A DNA stretch of 64,000 nt from contig KQ964246.1 of assembly GCA_001566295.1 (NCBI GenBank), positions 1 to 64,000 on the forward strand, in the 5' to 3' direction. The notes under the pieces are model-generated. The model was given only the letters and a program-made list of their open reading frames with translations. It made no database searches and had not been told where the DNA came from. This document shows, piece after piece, positions 20,273 through 31,565 of the stretch (position 1 is its first letter; each line of letters opens with the position of its first letter). The DNA is from Microdochium bolleyi (lineage: Eukaryota; Ascomycota; Sordariomycetes; Xylariales; Microdochiaceae). The translations under genes were made by a program, and so were the position numbers.

Positions 20273-21613
20273 CTATAGAGCAATATCGTCCAACCAAACA
20301 ACAAAACCCGTTGGCGAACTCGTTGAGATATCCAAGTATAAAACACCAGACTCAGCACCTCCAGCAGAGTTCCAAGGATCAAAGACAATCTCAGCCCAGC
20401 CCCCTGCAACCGCATCAACAGAGACAGTCCTCGAACTATCAAACACAAGACGAGCTGTGTTTGTTGCACTACCAACGACCGCATTACTTGTATAGATACG
20501 CGCACGGAACGACAAAGTATCGGGCCTTCCGCCGGCCCTATTCGTACCAAACCAGAGGCGTGGTCGGTAAGCAAATTGCCCAGCACAAGGTGCGAAAGGT
20601 TGCCAGAACCGCATAAAAGTACCAGAGGTTGGGCTCTCGATATGGAGACAGGCAGCGACCGTCCCAGACTTTGGCCGGAAGTCTGAGAAAGGAGGCCAGT
20701 GTGAACCAGCGACGCCAATAATGTTCTGCCCAACGCTCCACGGAGACGATTGGCCTCCTAGTGCCCATAGCCATGGGTACAGCGCGGGTGCGCGGCTTTC
20801 AAAACCTCCTTCATCGAGTGGCGCGTCGCATGATCGTGGAGGACGAGCTGTAACTGTTGGACCAGCGGTAGTTACGGTCGAGGGCGGCAGCGTGACGGTA
20901 CTGGTCGAAGTGGTCGTCGTGATGGTTGCGCTACATGTAGAATCCGCGGGCAGCGTAACAGTTGAGACAGGGAGCGTGACCGTGGACGCAGGAAGAGTAA
21001 TGGTCGAGCCAGGCAGGGTGACTGTAGAACCGGGCAGCGTAACTGTTGAGCCAGCCAGCGTGACTGTAGAACCAGGTAGGGTAGTCGTGGACCCGGGAAC
21101 AGTGATTGTCGACGCTGGGATAGTGGTGGTCGATCCTGGGAGCGTGATTGTCACTGGCGGAAGGGTGATTGTAGCCGGTTTGCATGTGCTCGACGATGTG
21201 CTCGACGCTGTGCCCGATGATGGGCCCGACAAAGTGCTCGCAGACTTGCTCGATGAATTGGTTGATGATGTTCTAATGCATTTGGTGCTGCTACTCGGTG
21301 GTGCGGTTGGCGATGCGAGATAGCATGAGCAGGCACTCGAGATACGGGCGACATATGGGAGAGGACCGCACTCTGCGAGGTACTGGCTGAAAGGGGCCGC
21401 CGCAGCCTCCGGAAGGTGATGAGAGAGCAGCGTCTTACACAGGTCGCGTTTCGCATGTTCCTGCCCGGGTCGCTGCAGGTAGCTGAGGCATTTGCCCGAT
21501 GTGCATTGCGGCGCTCGCGGATTGACGTGGGACTCCCGAGGAGCAGCTGCTGCTAGACCTGAGCAGGCGGAAATGACCCAAAGAATGGCCAGCATGAAGT
21601 CGGTTGGCCCCAT
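20273..21613 (-). CDS. Secreted Ser/Thr-repeat (mucin-like) protein
   Basis: A single open frame of 446 residues. A signal peptide is visible at the start (MLAILWVISACSGLAAAA). A Cys-bearing region follows (Cys at about 37, 42, 59, 82, 95 and 97, with ACSCYLA), then a Ser/Thr-rich linker to residue 146. Residues 147-228 are eleven tandem seven-residue units of the type TLPGSTV, which should be heavily O-glycosylated. The C-terminal 170 residues form a globular domain with regular hydrophobic strands, ending WLDDIAL. Its pattern resembles a galactose-binding-like or carbohydrate-binding beta-sandwich, but I cannot confirm that. There is no C-terminal hydrophobic tail, so no GPI anchor is expected. 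The likely place is the cell wall or the medium. No intron is needed. Confidence 0.78.
   Translation of the reverse strand: MGPTDFMLAILWVISACSGLAAAAPRESHVNPRAPQCTSGKCLSYLQRPGQEHAKRDLCKTLLSHHLPEAAAAPFSQYLAECGPLPYVARISSACSCYLASPTAPPSSSTKCIRTSSTNSSSKSASTLSGPSSGTASSTSSSTCKPATITLPPVTITLPGSTTTIPASTITVPGSTTTLPGSTVTLAGSTVTLPGSTVTLPGSTITLPASTVTLPVSTVTLPADSTCSATITTTTSTSTVTLPPSTVTTAGPTVTARPPRSCDAPLDEGGFESRAPALYPWLWALGGQSSPWSVGQNIIGVAGSHWPPFSDFRPKSGTVAACLHIESPTSGTFMRFWQPFAPCAGQFAYRPRLWFGTNRAGGRPDTLSFRARIYTSNAVVGSATNTARLVFDSSRTVSVDAVAGGWAEIVFDPWNSAGGAESGVLYLDISTSSPTGFVVWLDDIAL
20942..21175 (-). repeat. 21-bp tandem repeats coding TLPGSTV units
   Basis: About eleven imperfect 21-bp units in frame within the secreted protein. 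Each encodes T-[LIV]-[PA]-x-[SV]-T-x. The copies differ in several bases, so the array is not freshly expanded. Such arrays can change length by slippage or recombination without breaking the frame. Confidence 0.85.
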
Positions 21614-23095
21614 ATCACTTGGTAGCTTGCTTGTGGAAGCATATATGCGTTATCGGAAAACATGTCCACAATCAGGGCACACAGCCAGTCCAGACAAAGT
21701 CTTATATATATATAGTCTGGCTCATCTCGAGCCGCGACAAGGCAGATCTAGGCCAACCCGGCTAGGGTGTCGGGGTGGCCGATGTCAGTACCGTTCAGTT
21801 ATGCTCAGGAACCAAATCAGCCACTTTCCACGTGTCAGATGATGCTCCGAGGTGGCGTAGACGGTGAGTTGCTCATTGGCCTCCCACGCCTGTACCCATG
21901 CGGAAAGTTGTAATCCCAGGCTGGATTATGCAAGGTGATTGTCAAATAGGCTAATACCTCGCAGGGCGGTTGGAAAACCGTTGTCGTGTGGCTGTGACTT
22001 GCTGCCCATGGAGTCTTTGTCCCCGAGCCGACCAACGTCGAAAGTATGCGCGCGCAGCCAACGTGGCTGGCTGAGCAGGGTAGTCGCCGTTGGAGTACAG
22101 ACACCCTTGGTCATTTGAGGCGTTTTTTCTTGCACTTTCCACGGAACGTGAATTGACAGCCATGCATGCGAGTGGGAGGTACGGCCAGCATCACTAGCTT
22201 CACGAGCTTCCCCAGTCATTGGTAAACGAGGGGTAATTATGCTGACGCTCTCACCCAACGCTTCAGCCACCGGCAGAAAGGGCTCCCATGTCTTGCCAAG
22301 CAAAATGTGATCAATGCCGCCGCCTTAAGAGCACGTACAAATCTGACCAACCCTGGCCGCCAAACAGCCACCCTCGAATCTCAGGGTGAGGTTGCCCAGG
22401 TCCGCCGCAGCCAGCTTCCCCCGAGACTAGTCAGAATATGGAAAAGTAACGACAGGGCCAAGCAGACTATACATGAGACTTGGCACGGCTGCTTCATCGA
22501 AAGTTGTAACGACGGTGTCGGCCGATGCTTCAAGTGGGACGACCCCCAACTACGTAGTGAAACAAAGCTTCGCTCGAGTGAAGACCACTGAGGCATAGCA
22601 GCAACCCAGGCAAGTCTTTCGACCAGGACAACGAAGCGCAGGAGGACTACAGCTACTGCTATTCCACCTCCGGGCCCCGGCTCTTTTATGTCAGCGACCA
22701 ATGTAGGGGGCAAGTGCTATGCTGCAAATTCGACATGTCCAAAACCTTCAGGCAGCGTGAGTGTAAAGTAATCGTTGCTCATACATAGTCGCAGCACCTC
22801 ATGATCGGAGTTGCCTGGAGGTGATAGTGAGGTTCTAGAACCCCCACGCGTTGATTCGATCACTGGCTGAGGCGTCACTTGTCACATTTCGTCCAATGAG
22901 CATATGACCTGTCCGACAAGACTCCTTAGACCAGCGGTCGGACACGCATAGAAACCTCTTCTACCATATAGCTAACATGTTACATCCTCCCTAGCATAAG
23001 CCAGTCGGCCGAATTATAGTTACCTGCACGTCTCCATATTCCAAGCCTCTCCACCTTCCATGTATACTAGTGAGCAGAGGAATAGACTTTGGGAG
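21614..23095. other. Intergenic, left flank of the biosynthetic cluster
   Basis: About 1.5 kb with no supported gene; ORFs at 21.9-22.7 kb overlap on both strands and carry no motif. The part next to 21613 should hold the promoter of the secreted protein, and the part next to 23096 the 3' region of the SDR gene. Confidence 0.5.
21703..21714 (-). promoter_or_regulatory. Candidate TATA element of the secreted protein gene
   Basis: A run of alternating T and A (tatatatatata) lies about 90-100 bases upstream of the start codon at 21613, a plausible distance for a TATA box plus a short leader. Confidence 0.35.
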
Positions 23096-24281
23096 CTATA
23101 AATTCGCCTCCCTGGGTGTCATGCCAGCAAGATTGATGCTCTCTTCCCATAGCTTAGTTGCCACGGCTTCATCCCGGGCCTCCTCACTCGGGGTGTGCAC
23201 GTCACTGCCATTGAAGTAAACGCCACCAGGGCTTTCCTTCTCGTACAGGATGGCGATGGCGTCCGAGGCAGACTTGGTCGGGGTGCGCAGGAATCCATTG
23301 GGCGACCACCAAGTCAGTAAGGGCGCGAAAGCCCATCCGCCCCACTGGTTAATGATGTACCCCTGGAACCAGGAGCCGCGCTTCATCAGGGTCGATGGCA
23401 TAGCTCCCGGGTCAAGGGCCGATGAGCAAATCTTATTGAACGATGGGCTGCTGTTGAGCCGACGCTGTAACTCCAACCTGACGGGAACACCGCTTTCGTC
23501 AATGAGATTTCTTAAGAAGACGAGGGCACGCCCCCTAAGAGCCAACTCACATAAAGCTAACTTGGCAAAGCTTAGCTGCACCGTATCGGCGCAGTCCAGA
23601 CGAGGCAGAGGGATCCGTCTCCGGGGTGCTCCATTGCCCACGTGCGACGGCCTCGACCCCAGCGCCAAGCAGAGTCCGAAACCTTTCGGTGAATATACCT
23701 GATGCAATGTGAGGATCGCTCGGGCTGCGTTATTGGTCAGTGAGGTTTGTCCCGAGGGGAGGTCCCGGCGTATAGAGTTTGATGAAGACATACTCGTGCA
23801 TCCAGCTACCAATGGTTAATATGCGGCCGTTGAGCCTATCCAGGCTCGGCAGCAGGAGCTGGGTCAGGAGGAAGTGACCCAAATAGCAGACCTGGAAGGT
23901 CATGTCGAAACCGTCGGCTGTCTTGGTTAGGGTGAAGTGCTCCTGATACCCTGCATTGAGCACGAGGGCGCGAATTGGTGGAAGCTCGCCAGAAGCCACG
24001 CGGCGATTAATGTCTGTAGCAAAAGTACGCACACTCGCAAGGTTAGAGAGATCAAGAGATGCCAATTCGTAGGCATGACTCGAGTCTGAGCCCTCCCCTC
24101 CTGGACCTGGACCAGGGGTCGCAGCACGGAGAGCCGCAGATAGGGCGATCGTCGACGTGGGCGACGACGAGTCTCGCAGCGTGAAGATGCCATAGGTTGA
24201 AGGGCGTGCGGCTGCCTGGGCTGCGATGGCTCGTCCCAGAGCGCCGCCCGCACCTGTGACGAGAATTGTTCCTCTGCTCAT
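23096..24281 (-). CDS. Short-chain dehydrogenase/reductase
   Basis: Three exons, 24281-23794, 23724-23551 and 23477-23096, with introns of 69 and 73 bp, give 347 residues in frame. The NAD(P)-binding start is GTILVTGAGGALG, close to the N-terminus. The later structural block LVLNAGYQ corresponds to NNAG, and ILTIGSWMH holds the catalytic Ser strand. After the first splice comes HDPSDPH. The second exon carries RRYGAAKLC, giving the catalytic Tyr (about residue 210) and Lys (214). The third has the conserved DPGAM segment. The enzyme should oxidise or reduce a carbonyl or alcohol with NAD(P)(H). It is the leftmost cluster gene, divergent from the regulator at 24926, so a tailoring role is likely. 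An open frame read straight through the second exon loses the YxxxK motif, which is why the spliced model is preferred. Confidence 0.85.
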
Positions 24282-24925
24282 AGTGCCGTGGTGAGCTGTG
24301 CGCAGGTGTAGGCGAGGTGGATGATGTTGAGTAGGTAGTGAGAAGGATGGGGAAACAGATGGAGTATCAAGGTTCCCCGGAGGATCATAAGAAGACCCAT
24401 GCATGAACATGGTCTGTGACAGGGAGCAGGTCGGATCAGCTCGTCATTGCAACCCGGTCATGTTGGTTCATGCGCTCGAGTCAGGCTGCGCTGTCACTGA
24501 CGGGGCGGCACACCACAGACTGCACACACCTTTGGCTTTGCTGGTAGATAGGTGTTGGCGAATGGCGAGCGGCCGTAGCCGCAGCTGTTGACCAAGGCTG
24601 ACTCATTGTTACACCGAGCTCTTCTGTCAAGGGGGGTGTGCTATTAGCCATGCCTGTATTTTGCCATTGGTCTGCGCCATTGCGTGAGGCAAGGTGCTCG
24701 CTATGCATCTCGCGTCGTGAAGGATGCAGCTGTTGTCTCAAGAGCCAACTTGCAGCGTGGGACATGGCATGCCGTCTATGGCGAGCACTTTGTTAAAGAA
24801 AGGCTCGGGGGCTTTTCATTGTTTTGCTTTCGCATTTGCCAGCAGCGCTTTGCACACCGTCACAATCCTTTGTTGTCCGAGCACATCTTGCGTCACATTT
24901 TCCAGCAAAGTCCTGTTGCACAGCC
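24282..24925. promoter_or_regulatory. Bidirectional promoter of SDR and regulator
   Basis: A 644-bp region between divergent start codons (SDR to the left, Zn2Cys6 regulator to the right). No ORF with a motif. I did not find a convincing paired CGG or TCG-type site for the cluster regulator by eye. The arrangement suggests shared control of the two genes. Confidence 0.5.
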
Positions 24926-26434
24926 ATGGCGCCAGCCTCTGACACAGAGCGGCGTCCGAAGCGGCCCGTTGCTTGCGACCGATGCCGCACACACAAGCTC
25001 CGGTGCGAGCGGAGTGGTCCCACGACACGACCGAAAGCCAGCAGCACCCTCGAGACATGTGTGCGATGCACCCGGGCTAGCGCATCATGCACGACGAGCC
25101 CGCCGCAGAGAGTCGGCCGGCCTCCTCGCCAGCTGGACGGGTGGATGTCGGTCATTTCCGTCGACCACGGCCCCGCCGCGGTTCCTTCACCTCCAGAGGC
25201 ACTTTCAGAGAGCCTGATGGCCGATCTCAGCTGCTGGTCAGAACCCCAGATGCACCAGATGGACGGCCTGGAAGACCTGTACACCGGGGAGACGGGTCCG
25301 TCGTCACCATCGGCGGGCTCGCTGTCCACCAACATCACCTCGCCCCGTGCAGAGTCAGACTCCTTCGCATACATGGACCAGTGCAGCGGTGACAATAAAG
25401 AGGCGCAAGTGGAGAGCAGTGGCTTCGAAAATCTGCTGGATCAGCAGATGATGCACTGGCAGACCCGTGAGCAGCTGCATTCCAGAGACGAGTTGGGCGA
25501 GATGTTTCTGGCATTCAATGGAGCGACTGGGCGTGATCATATTGACTGGTCAGGAAATGCTGGAGACAAGTCATCCAACAACAGCACGATTCCCCTGGGA
25601 GTAGACCAGCCCTCAACGTCAACAATATTGTCACGGTCAACATCGTCTTCCAACAGAGAGCCACAGCCACTGCCGACGACTGTACAGCCACAATGCATAA
25701 TGACGCAGCACTCCTCCATGTCCGAGATGAGCACCAAATCCAGCGGTCAGGAGCAGAGCATCCGCGACTTGTCGGTGCTCATCTCCAAACTAAGTCAGGC
25801 GCTAGAAGACGTTCAAGACGGCCGCGCGCCAGCTTTCGGGGTGGCCCTCCGATGTGCAGATGACTTTCTCGAGGTCGTGGACGCTTTAGCGGGCCCTATT
25901 CTCACACCAAAAGAGAGTGTCATGGACAAAGTCGAAAATCGGACGCTGGACGCGTCGCAGTCTCTGCTTCTTCTCAACTGCTACATCAAGATAGTGGCTA
26001 TCTTCCGGGCAGGCTACCACTGCTACGGAGCTCATGCGAGCCCAGGGGCCAGCCTTTACTCACCACCGCAGAGCGATCACTCAAAGACGGGCAGTGCTCA
26101 GCTGGGTACCGCAGAGCTCCCGACAACAGCGTCATCTCAATGTGCAGCTCTGCTCCCCTTCAGGAACCCAGGGCTGCAGCTATCCACGATCATGCATATG
26201 ACCCTGTGAGTCTGACCCTCTCGTTTGCCATTTGTTGACATTCATGTTTCTGTTGCTGATACATCATTCAGTCACGTCCTTTCCCGAGCAGAAGACGTGC
26301 TCAAGTCAGGTACTCAGAACACTGCGGTGGGTCCGCTTGTACAGGCAACAATGAGGCTGGAGGACCTGGAGGGTAACATTTCTGCACTGTTACATGACAT
26401 GAGGGGTGTCCGGAAAGTGTTTGGGATTTTGTAA
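24926..26434 (+). CDS. Zn2Cys6 transcription factor, AflR-like cluster regulator
   Basis: Two exons, 24926-26205 and 26272-26434, joined across a 66-bp intron, give 480 residues in frame. Near the N-terminus the binuclear zinc cluster is complete: CDRCRTHKLRC, then CVRC and a last Cys in RASASC, so six cysteines bind two zinc ions. It is preceded by a basic RRPKRP. A long Ser/Thr-rich middle follows. The C-terminal half has the pattern of the aflatoxin-regulator domain (RDLSVLISKLSQALE, LDASQSLLLLNCYIK, LSTIMHMTLLHVLSRAEDVL across the splice). The last helices sit in the small second exon. The longer open frame begins at 24824, but the part before ATG 24926 is not conserved in style. By position and family it should activate the neighbouring PKS-NRPS cluster in the nucleus. 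Confidence 0.87.
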
Positions 26435-28161
26435 CGCGCGGCTTGTTCGCGGTGTCCACTTTTAGGCTTACATTCGAAATCCGCGGTCAGCGTTGCAGTG
26501 GATGCTACAACTGGTCGCCGTGTCTCTGCGCATCGATGTGATTGGAAACCGAAGTTGTGCATCATATTGGCCGGTGAATACGCTTCCTACACTTGGCCAA
26601 ATCTAAGCACATCGGCCACGGTGGGGAAACAACGATATCCTCTTCGGGAGAGCGCAGTTACGTTCAGACTAGTAGATCTCATACGGCATGGTGCAGAAGC
26701 CCGCGATTACAGATTGCATTCGAGCTGAGCACTTGACACGAGGGCGAATCATGTGCCAGTAGGTACAGTGCGATGGAAATTGATACCACCAGGTTTATTG
26801 TAGACAATCGCGAGACTGCTCGCCGTGTAATGAAGCCAGATTTCCCCGTCCGATCGGACGCCCCGTTCTCCTTGGTGGAGGACCCCGAATTCTAGCTCCG
26901 TCTGAAGTCTGCAGGCAGCAATTAGGATGGCCGGGTATGTATGGAGCAATGACCAGGGGGCGTGGGATATAAGCCAGGGCTGTGGGACGCTGAGATCGAC
27001 AGGACGATGGACAGGCGAGAGTGGCGGGAGTGGCGGAGGTGGCGCTGGCCGGCGGGAAGGGCCGCCACGGCAACTTCAGCCAGCTGCAAGGATGACTTTG
27101 GGAAGGTGGTGTGGGAAACACAGCCGGTCTGCACTATTCCTCACTAAATATGCCATCGTTGTGAACCCTCTTTGCTCGGCTCCGGACTCGGTCATCGTGG
27201 TGGAGGATGGCTGGCGTCATCCACACTCCATGGCCAGCAGCAGCAGCAGCGATACTGGAGCACGACTGAATTGGGCGGTGGCGAGTGCAGGGTAGTGATA
27301 AAGTTCCCAATCCATCTGAGGTGAGCTGACGGCGTTTGCGTCCTCTGTCAGGCCTACAGCCGAGACAGCGTCGTGGTACTCCGTACGAGGGCGACTGCCC
27401 GACCTGAAGCCCGCGCCATTTCCGCGCAGGATAGACCTATGATCTTTGCATGCTGCATGCCAGCACCGTAACACACCCCTGAGTCAGTCCTGGCTAAACG
27501 AGTCCTACCGGGACTCCCAAAAGCCACCCGCGGGCCGCGATAGGGCGGCTGACGGCGTGCAGGAGCGGGAACTAGTCCAGGGGACCCTGGCAAACGCGAC
27601 ATCCACTGCAACGTCGCTATCGCTTCCATTGCGACAATCCGCGTGCTTTTGTGCACGGCGTACTGCTTGCTGACAGAGAATTGGCCGAAGATGCCAAGCA
27701 GGGTCCCAGCTCAACGTCAGCGACGGTGTTCCACAAATCGGCGCGCCGAGTTCATCTGATCTCCAGCGTGGTGTGGTCATCGACGCCGATGCCGAACAGT
27801 CCAAGACTGCCCGGTCATCCGCGGGCCCGATACAGAACCGGGCTCCTTCGGCTGGCTGTCGGTAGGTGTCGGTTGCGGTGGCGTTGAACCATCCGAGCTG
27901 TGGCGTCCTCCGAAGAGAAGGCCATTTGGGGGTCCTGACGAGTCAGATGAACGTAATGTATGATTTTCTGGGACTGATTAGAACCGAAGGTCAGGCTGCT
28001 ACAAGCAGCCATGAAGTGACTGTCTGGTAGAGCATAACCACGACTGCTTTTGCCGTTGCGCTTCACACATTTAGCTTCTGCTATCGGGAGCGTCCAATCG
28101 CCTAATTCGTCTACCATACAGTCCACCCTTCTCCAACGGTCATACTCTGCTATCAGCGACC
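26435..28161. other. Intergenic within the cluster, no gene seen
   Basis: About 1.7 kb between regulator and enoyl reductase, both on the plus strand. ORFs overlap in both directions and carry no motif; a short cag-type repeat lies at about 27236-27250. The last few hundred bases should hold the enoyl reductase promoter. Confidence 0.45.
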
Positions 28162-29322
28162 ATGCCTCACTCAGTCATCGATGTCGTCTCCACAACCGAC
28201 GTCTTCCATACCATCAAAAGCAATGCCCAAGTCACGACACTGCCTGCTACCCACAATGTCTTGAGACAAGACGAAGAGGGCAACTTGCAGCTCAGATATG
28301 ACCAGGATCTGCCGAGCTTGGATGACGAGCCCGACAAGATCCTCGTCCGGGTGGCTGCTGTCGGGCTGAACCCCACCGACTACAAGATGCCGGCCAATTT
28401 CCCCAAGGCGGGTGCCACGGGAGGCTGCGACTTTGCGGGCACTGTCGTCCAGCTCGGCCACCAAGTCCAACTCGACAATCGGATCCACTTGGGCGACCGC
28501 GTCTCCGGCGCTGTCCACGGCTCTAACCGTGCTGATCCCGACACGGGAGCATTCGCACACTTCGTGAAGGTGCCTGCCTCCATGATCATGCGCATCCCGG
28601 ACACCGTCAGCTTCCAGCAGGCTGCTGCGCTTGGCGGTGTTGGCCACGGCACCGTGGCCCAGGCACTCTGGTCTTCTCTTGGGCTGACTGCGACTCCTGA
28701 GCGTCCAGCAGTCAGTGAGGAAGACGCACTGCCTGTCCTTGTCTACGGCGGTAGCACGGCAACAGGCACCATTGCAATCCAGATTCTCCGCCTGTCCGGT
28801 CTGCGTCCTATTGCGGTATGCTCCCCTCACAACTTTGCCCTGGCCCGCAAGTACGGCGCCACGGCGGTTTTCGACTACATGTCGCCCTCGTGCGGCGCCG
28901 ACATCCGTGCCCACACAGGCAACCAGTTGTGGCACGCCTTGGACTGCATCTCGGACGCGCAGTCGGCCGCGATCTGCTACGCCGCGCTGGGTCGCGCTGG
29001 CGGCCACTATGTCTGCCTGGAGCTGCAACCTGACAGCGTGCTTGCAGCGCGTCGGGCCGTCCAGCCCGAGTTCCTCATGGGCTACGACATGTTCGGCAAG
29101 GGCATTGATCTACCCGGCGCCTACGGTCGCGAGCCGAACCCTGATCGCCACGAGTTAGGCAAGGCGTGGTACCGTACCATGGAGAAGCTTGTGGGCGACG
29201 GCAAGATCAAATTCCACCCTACCACAATCTTGGACGGTCGTTTCGACGGGATACTCAAAGGGCTGGCGTCATTAAGAAAGGGGGAAGTTTCGGGCACAAA
29301 GCTGGTGGTCAACATGGCGTAG
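28162..29322 (+). CDS. Trans-acting enoyl reductase of the PKS-NRPS (MDR family)
   Basis: A single exon of 386 residues, zinc-independent medium-chain dehydrogenase. The GroES-like N-terminal half contains KILVRVAAVGLNPTDYKMP and GCDFAGTVV. The NADPH-binding half begins at LVYGGSTATGTIAIQILRLS, with the serine/threonine-rich version of the nucleotide loop that is typical of fungal stand-alone PKS enoyl reductases (LovC and ApdC type). The segment ARKYGATAVFDYMSP follows. The C-terminus has FHPTTILDGRFDGILKGLA. Such enzymes bind the PKS in trans and reduce the alpha,beta double bond in selected extension cycles, because the integral ER of the PKS is inactive. Its presence next to a PKS-NRPS strongly supports that partnership. 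The start ATG (gaccATGcc) is the first in frame. Confidence 0.93.
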   Translation: MPHSVIDVVSTTDVFHTIKSNAQVTTLPATHNVLRQDEEGNLQLRYDQDLPSLDDEPDKILVRVAAVGLNPTDYKMPANFPKAGATGGCDFAGTVVQLGHQVQLDNRIHLGDRVSGAVHGSNRADPDTGAFAHFVKVPASMIMRIPDTVSFQQAAALGGVGHGTVAQALWSSLGLTATPERPAVSEEDALPVLVYGGSTATGTIAIQILRLSGLRPIAVCSPHNFALARKYGATAVFDYMSPSCGADIRAHTGNQLWHALDCISDAQSAAICYAALGRAGGHYVCLELQPDSVLAARRAVQPEFLMGYDMFGKGIDLPGAYGREPNPDRHELGKAWYRTMEKLVGDGKIKFHPTTILDGRFDGILKGLASLRKGEVSGTKLVVNMA

Positions 29323-29834
29323 GCTCAGAGGCGGAGTCGTCCTGTGGATATTGGATTCTTTTTACGTTGTAGTGTTGTAGCAATCTTTCTATTTGCCCCG
29401 TTTGAACCATGTTGTCGATGCTGTCGGGTGTTTTTGCATATACCAAATATGTTCGACTTTTGCTTCCAGACTGGATGATGGCAAGCGGAAGACTAGGATC
29501 TACTGAAGTATTTTGGGACCAGTAATGAGCTCATAGGGTCCCAACAAGCAATTCATAATAGTATGTCCACATATGCTGCGCCTATGGGTTCACCAAGGCA
29601 CTTTATCATAGCCACATCCGGAGTAAAGAGAATGTCACGCCAAACAAAACAGAAAAGTGGTTTTTTTGCGCGAAGTCTAAGGTGGCAGAATACAGTAAAT
29701 TTAGCGAGGAAACAAATGGGTGACTGGCAATGAAAGAAGGGCGCATATGAATATGAAAGAAAACGTTCCGCGAAGGTATGCACGACATCTATGCAGCGAG
29801 AATCCGAGTAGCATCTTTCTCATGCACTCGCCCA
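29323..29834. other. Convergent 3' region, enoyl reductase and MFS
   Basis: About 510 bases between two converging genes; it should hold both 3' ends. No gene seen. Confidence 0.5.
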
Positions 29835-31565
29835 TTAGACATTAGTCTGAAGTTCACCACTGGACTCTGTCTTCTTCTCTTCCTCAAGGCCAAAGTCAGT
29901 CTCAAGCTCTTTGCGCAGCGGAATCGCCTTCTCGAAGATAGCTAGCACGAATGCGATACCCGAGAAGACGACAGAAATGTACCAGACGAGCTTCAGCGCT
30001 TGCGAATACGTCGAGATGGTCTCGGAGCGCACCGGTTCGACCAGGGAGCCAATGTAGGATGCAGTGGCCTGCTGGTAAGAATTACCGCCTGAGAGGAAGT
30101 TGCGCACAGCGGGATCTGAGATGGTAGTGGCAGCATGCTGGGAGAATTCGTTGCTGAAGATGGCAGCGGGAATTGCGACACCCCAGATGTTGCCGAAGCT
30201 GCGGATGAAGGCCCAGCTGGCTGTCGCCGCAGCCTGGTCGGCCTCCGCGAGACCGGCTTGGAAAGCAGGGAGGAGGGTGTTGAGGATCATACCCGAGCCG
30301 AGACCAGCAAGAATCTGGTAAATGGCCCACTCAGCAGTGGACGAATTGGGACCGAGCAAGCTGAAGAGGCCCAAACTGATGGTCTCGATGGCGAAGCCGA
30401 GGAGGTGAAGCTCCTTATAGCGGCCCCATTTGGAGAGCACAATGACTGAGACAATGGCTCCAGGCACCGCAACGAGGACAATGGGCAGCAGCTGGACACC
30501 AGACCATGATGGGCTGGAGCCGAGGACCGCTTGGAAGTAGACGGGAAGGAAGAACATGGCCCAGTACAGCAGTACCGAGTTCATGAAGGTGTTGATGGCC
30601 ACGATGGCACCTGTGCGGTGGTTGAAAAGGCGTAGAGGGGTGACCGGCTCGATAGGCAGAGATGAGCCTTCGTAGACCATGAAGGCCACGAGTCCAACAA
30701 GGCCAATGATGAGTGGTGCCAAGACAGTCCCGTCAGTCCAGGGGCGGCTAGCGCCACCATACGTGAGCGCGTACAAGATGGCGATGGTAGCGCCCATGAG
30801 GATGGCGTTGCCAGTGTAGTCGATGCGGCGGAGTTTGTGCTTCAGGGTCATCTCCTTTGAGGTTGACGAAGTCTTGACGCGCAGGAAGAGGTAGAGGAGG
30901 ATAAGGGCTGCTCCGCCAACAGGGAGGTTGATGTAAAAGACCCATCGCCAGCTCGTTGTCTCGACGATGATGCCACCGACAAAGGGCCCCAGTGACGTGC
31001 CGATAGCGTAGACCGTCAGGACTATGGCGATGTAGTTGCCGCGCTCGCGCAGAGGAACCAGGTCTGAGATGATGACATCAACAATCATGTTGACGCCGCC
31101 ACTGCCGATGCCCTGGACAGCGCGGCCCGCGATGAGCGTCGCAGCGTTGTTGGCCCCGCCGCAGATACCACTGCCAAGCGTGTAGATGGCCACGATGGCT
31201 ATGGTGAGCCACCGTCGACCGAAGATGTTGGCGAGCTGGCCGAAGAGAGGCTGCACCAGAGCACTGGTGAGGAAGAAGACGTTGGTGATCCAGATGTAGT
31301 CTTGGCCGATCTGAAGCGCTTCGACGATGGTGGGCAGCGATGTAGTGACAACGGTGTTCTCGAGAGCACCGAGCAAGCCGGTGATGCACAGCGAGAGCAT
31401 AATAGCCCAGAACTGGTAGCTTTTGTGCGAGGGACCGGTCACCGTTACCGCGTCGCCCGAGGGTACGGCATCGCGTTCCGTCGAGTGCTGATGCGGCTTG
31501 GCCACAGTGGGCACGCTTGTCGACTTCTCGCCGTCGCTCGACACTCCCGCGTCCGCCTTGTCCAT
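29835..31565 (-). CDS. MFS drug:H+ antiporter, DHA2 (14-TM) type exporter
   Basis: A single exon of 576 residues. The open frame goes on upstream to 31844, but the extension is not membrane-transporter-like; the ATG at 31565 (MDKADAGVSSDGEK) starts a normal hydrophilic N-terminus of about 55 residues. Fourteen membrane spans can be counted. DHA2 motifs are present: LENTVVTTSLPTI in TM1, QPLFGQLANIFGRRW after TM2, GRAVQGIGSGGVN in TM4, and GTSLGPFVGGIIVETTSWRW in TM5. Such pumps sit in the plasma or vacuolar membrane and export small molecules using the proton gradient. In the cluster it is the likely self-protection and export protein. It shares a promoter region with the P450 gene on the opposite strand. 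Confidence 0.92.
   Translation of the reverse strand: MDKADAGVSSDGEKSTSVPTVAKPHQHSTERDAVPSGDAVTVTGPSHKSYQFWAIMLSLCITGLLGALENTVVTTSLPTIVEALQIGQDYIWITNVFFLTSALVQPLFGQLANIFGRRWLTIAIVAIYTLGSGICGGANNAATLIAGRAVQGIGSGGVNMIVDVIISDLVPLRERGNYIAIVLTVYAIGTSLGPFVGGIIVETTSWRWVFYINLPVGGAALILLYLFLRVKTSSTSKEMTLKHKLRRIDYTGNAILMGATIAILYALTYGGASRPWTDGTVLAPLIIGLVGLVAFMVYEGSSLPIEPVTPLRLFNHRTGAIVAINTFMNSVLLYWAMFFLPVYFQAVLGSSPSWSGVQLLPIVLVAVPGAIVSVIVLSKWGRYKELHLLGFAIETISLGLFSLLGPNSSTAEWAIYQILAGLGSGMILNTLLPAFQAGLAEADQAAATASWAFIRSFGNIWGVAIPAAIFSNEFSQHAATTISDPAVRNFLSGGNSYQQATASYIGSLVEPVRSETISTYSQALKLVWYISVVFSGIAFVLAIFEKAIPLRKELETDFGLEEEKKTESSGELQTNV

Noticed and set aside
23478..23724. Reading the SDR second exon in the long open frame that runs through 23551-23724
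   Set aside because: That frame has no catalytic YxxxK. Splicing at 23725-23793 and 23478-23550 gives RRYGAAK and an in-frame join to the DPGAM exon, so the long frame is a shadow.
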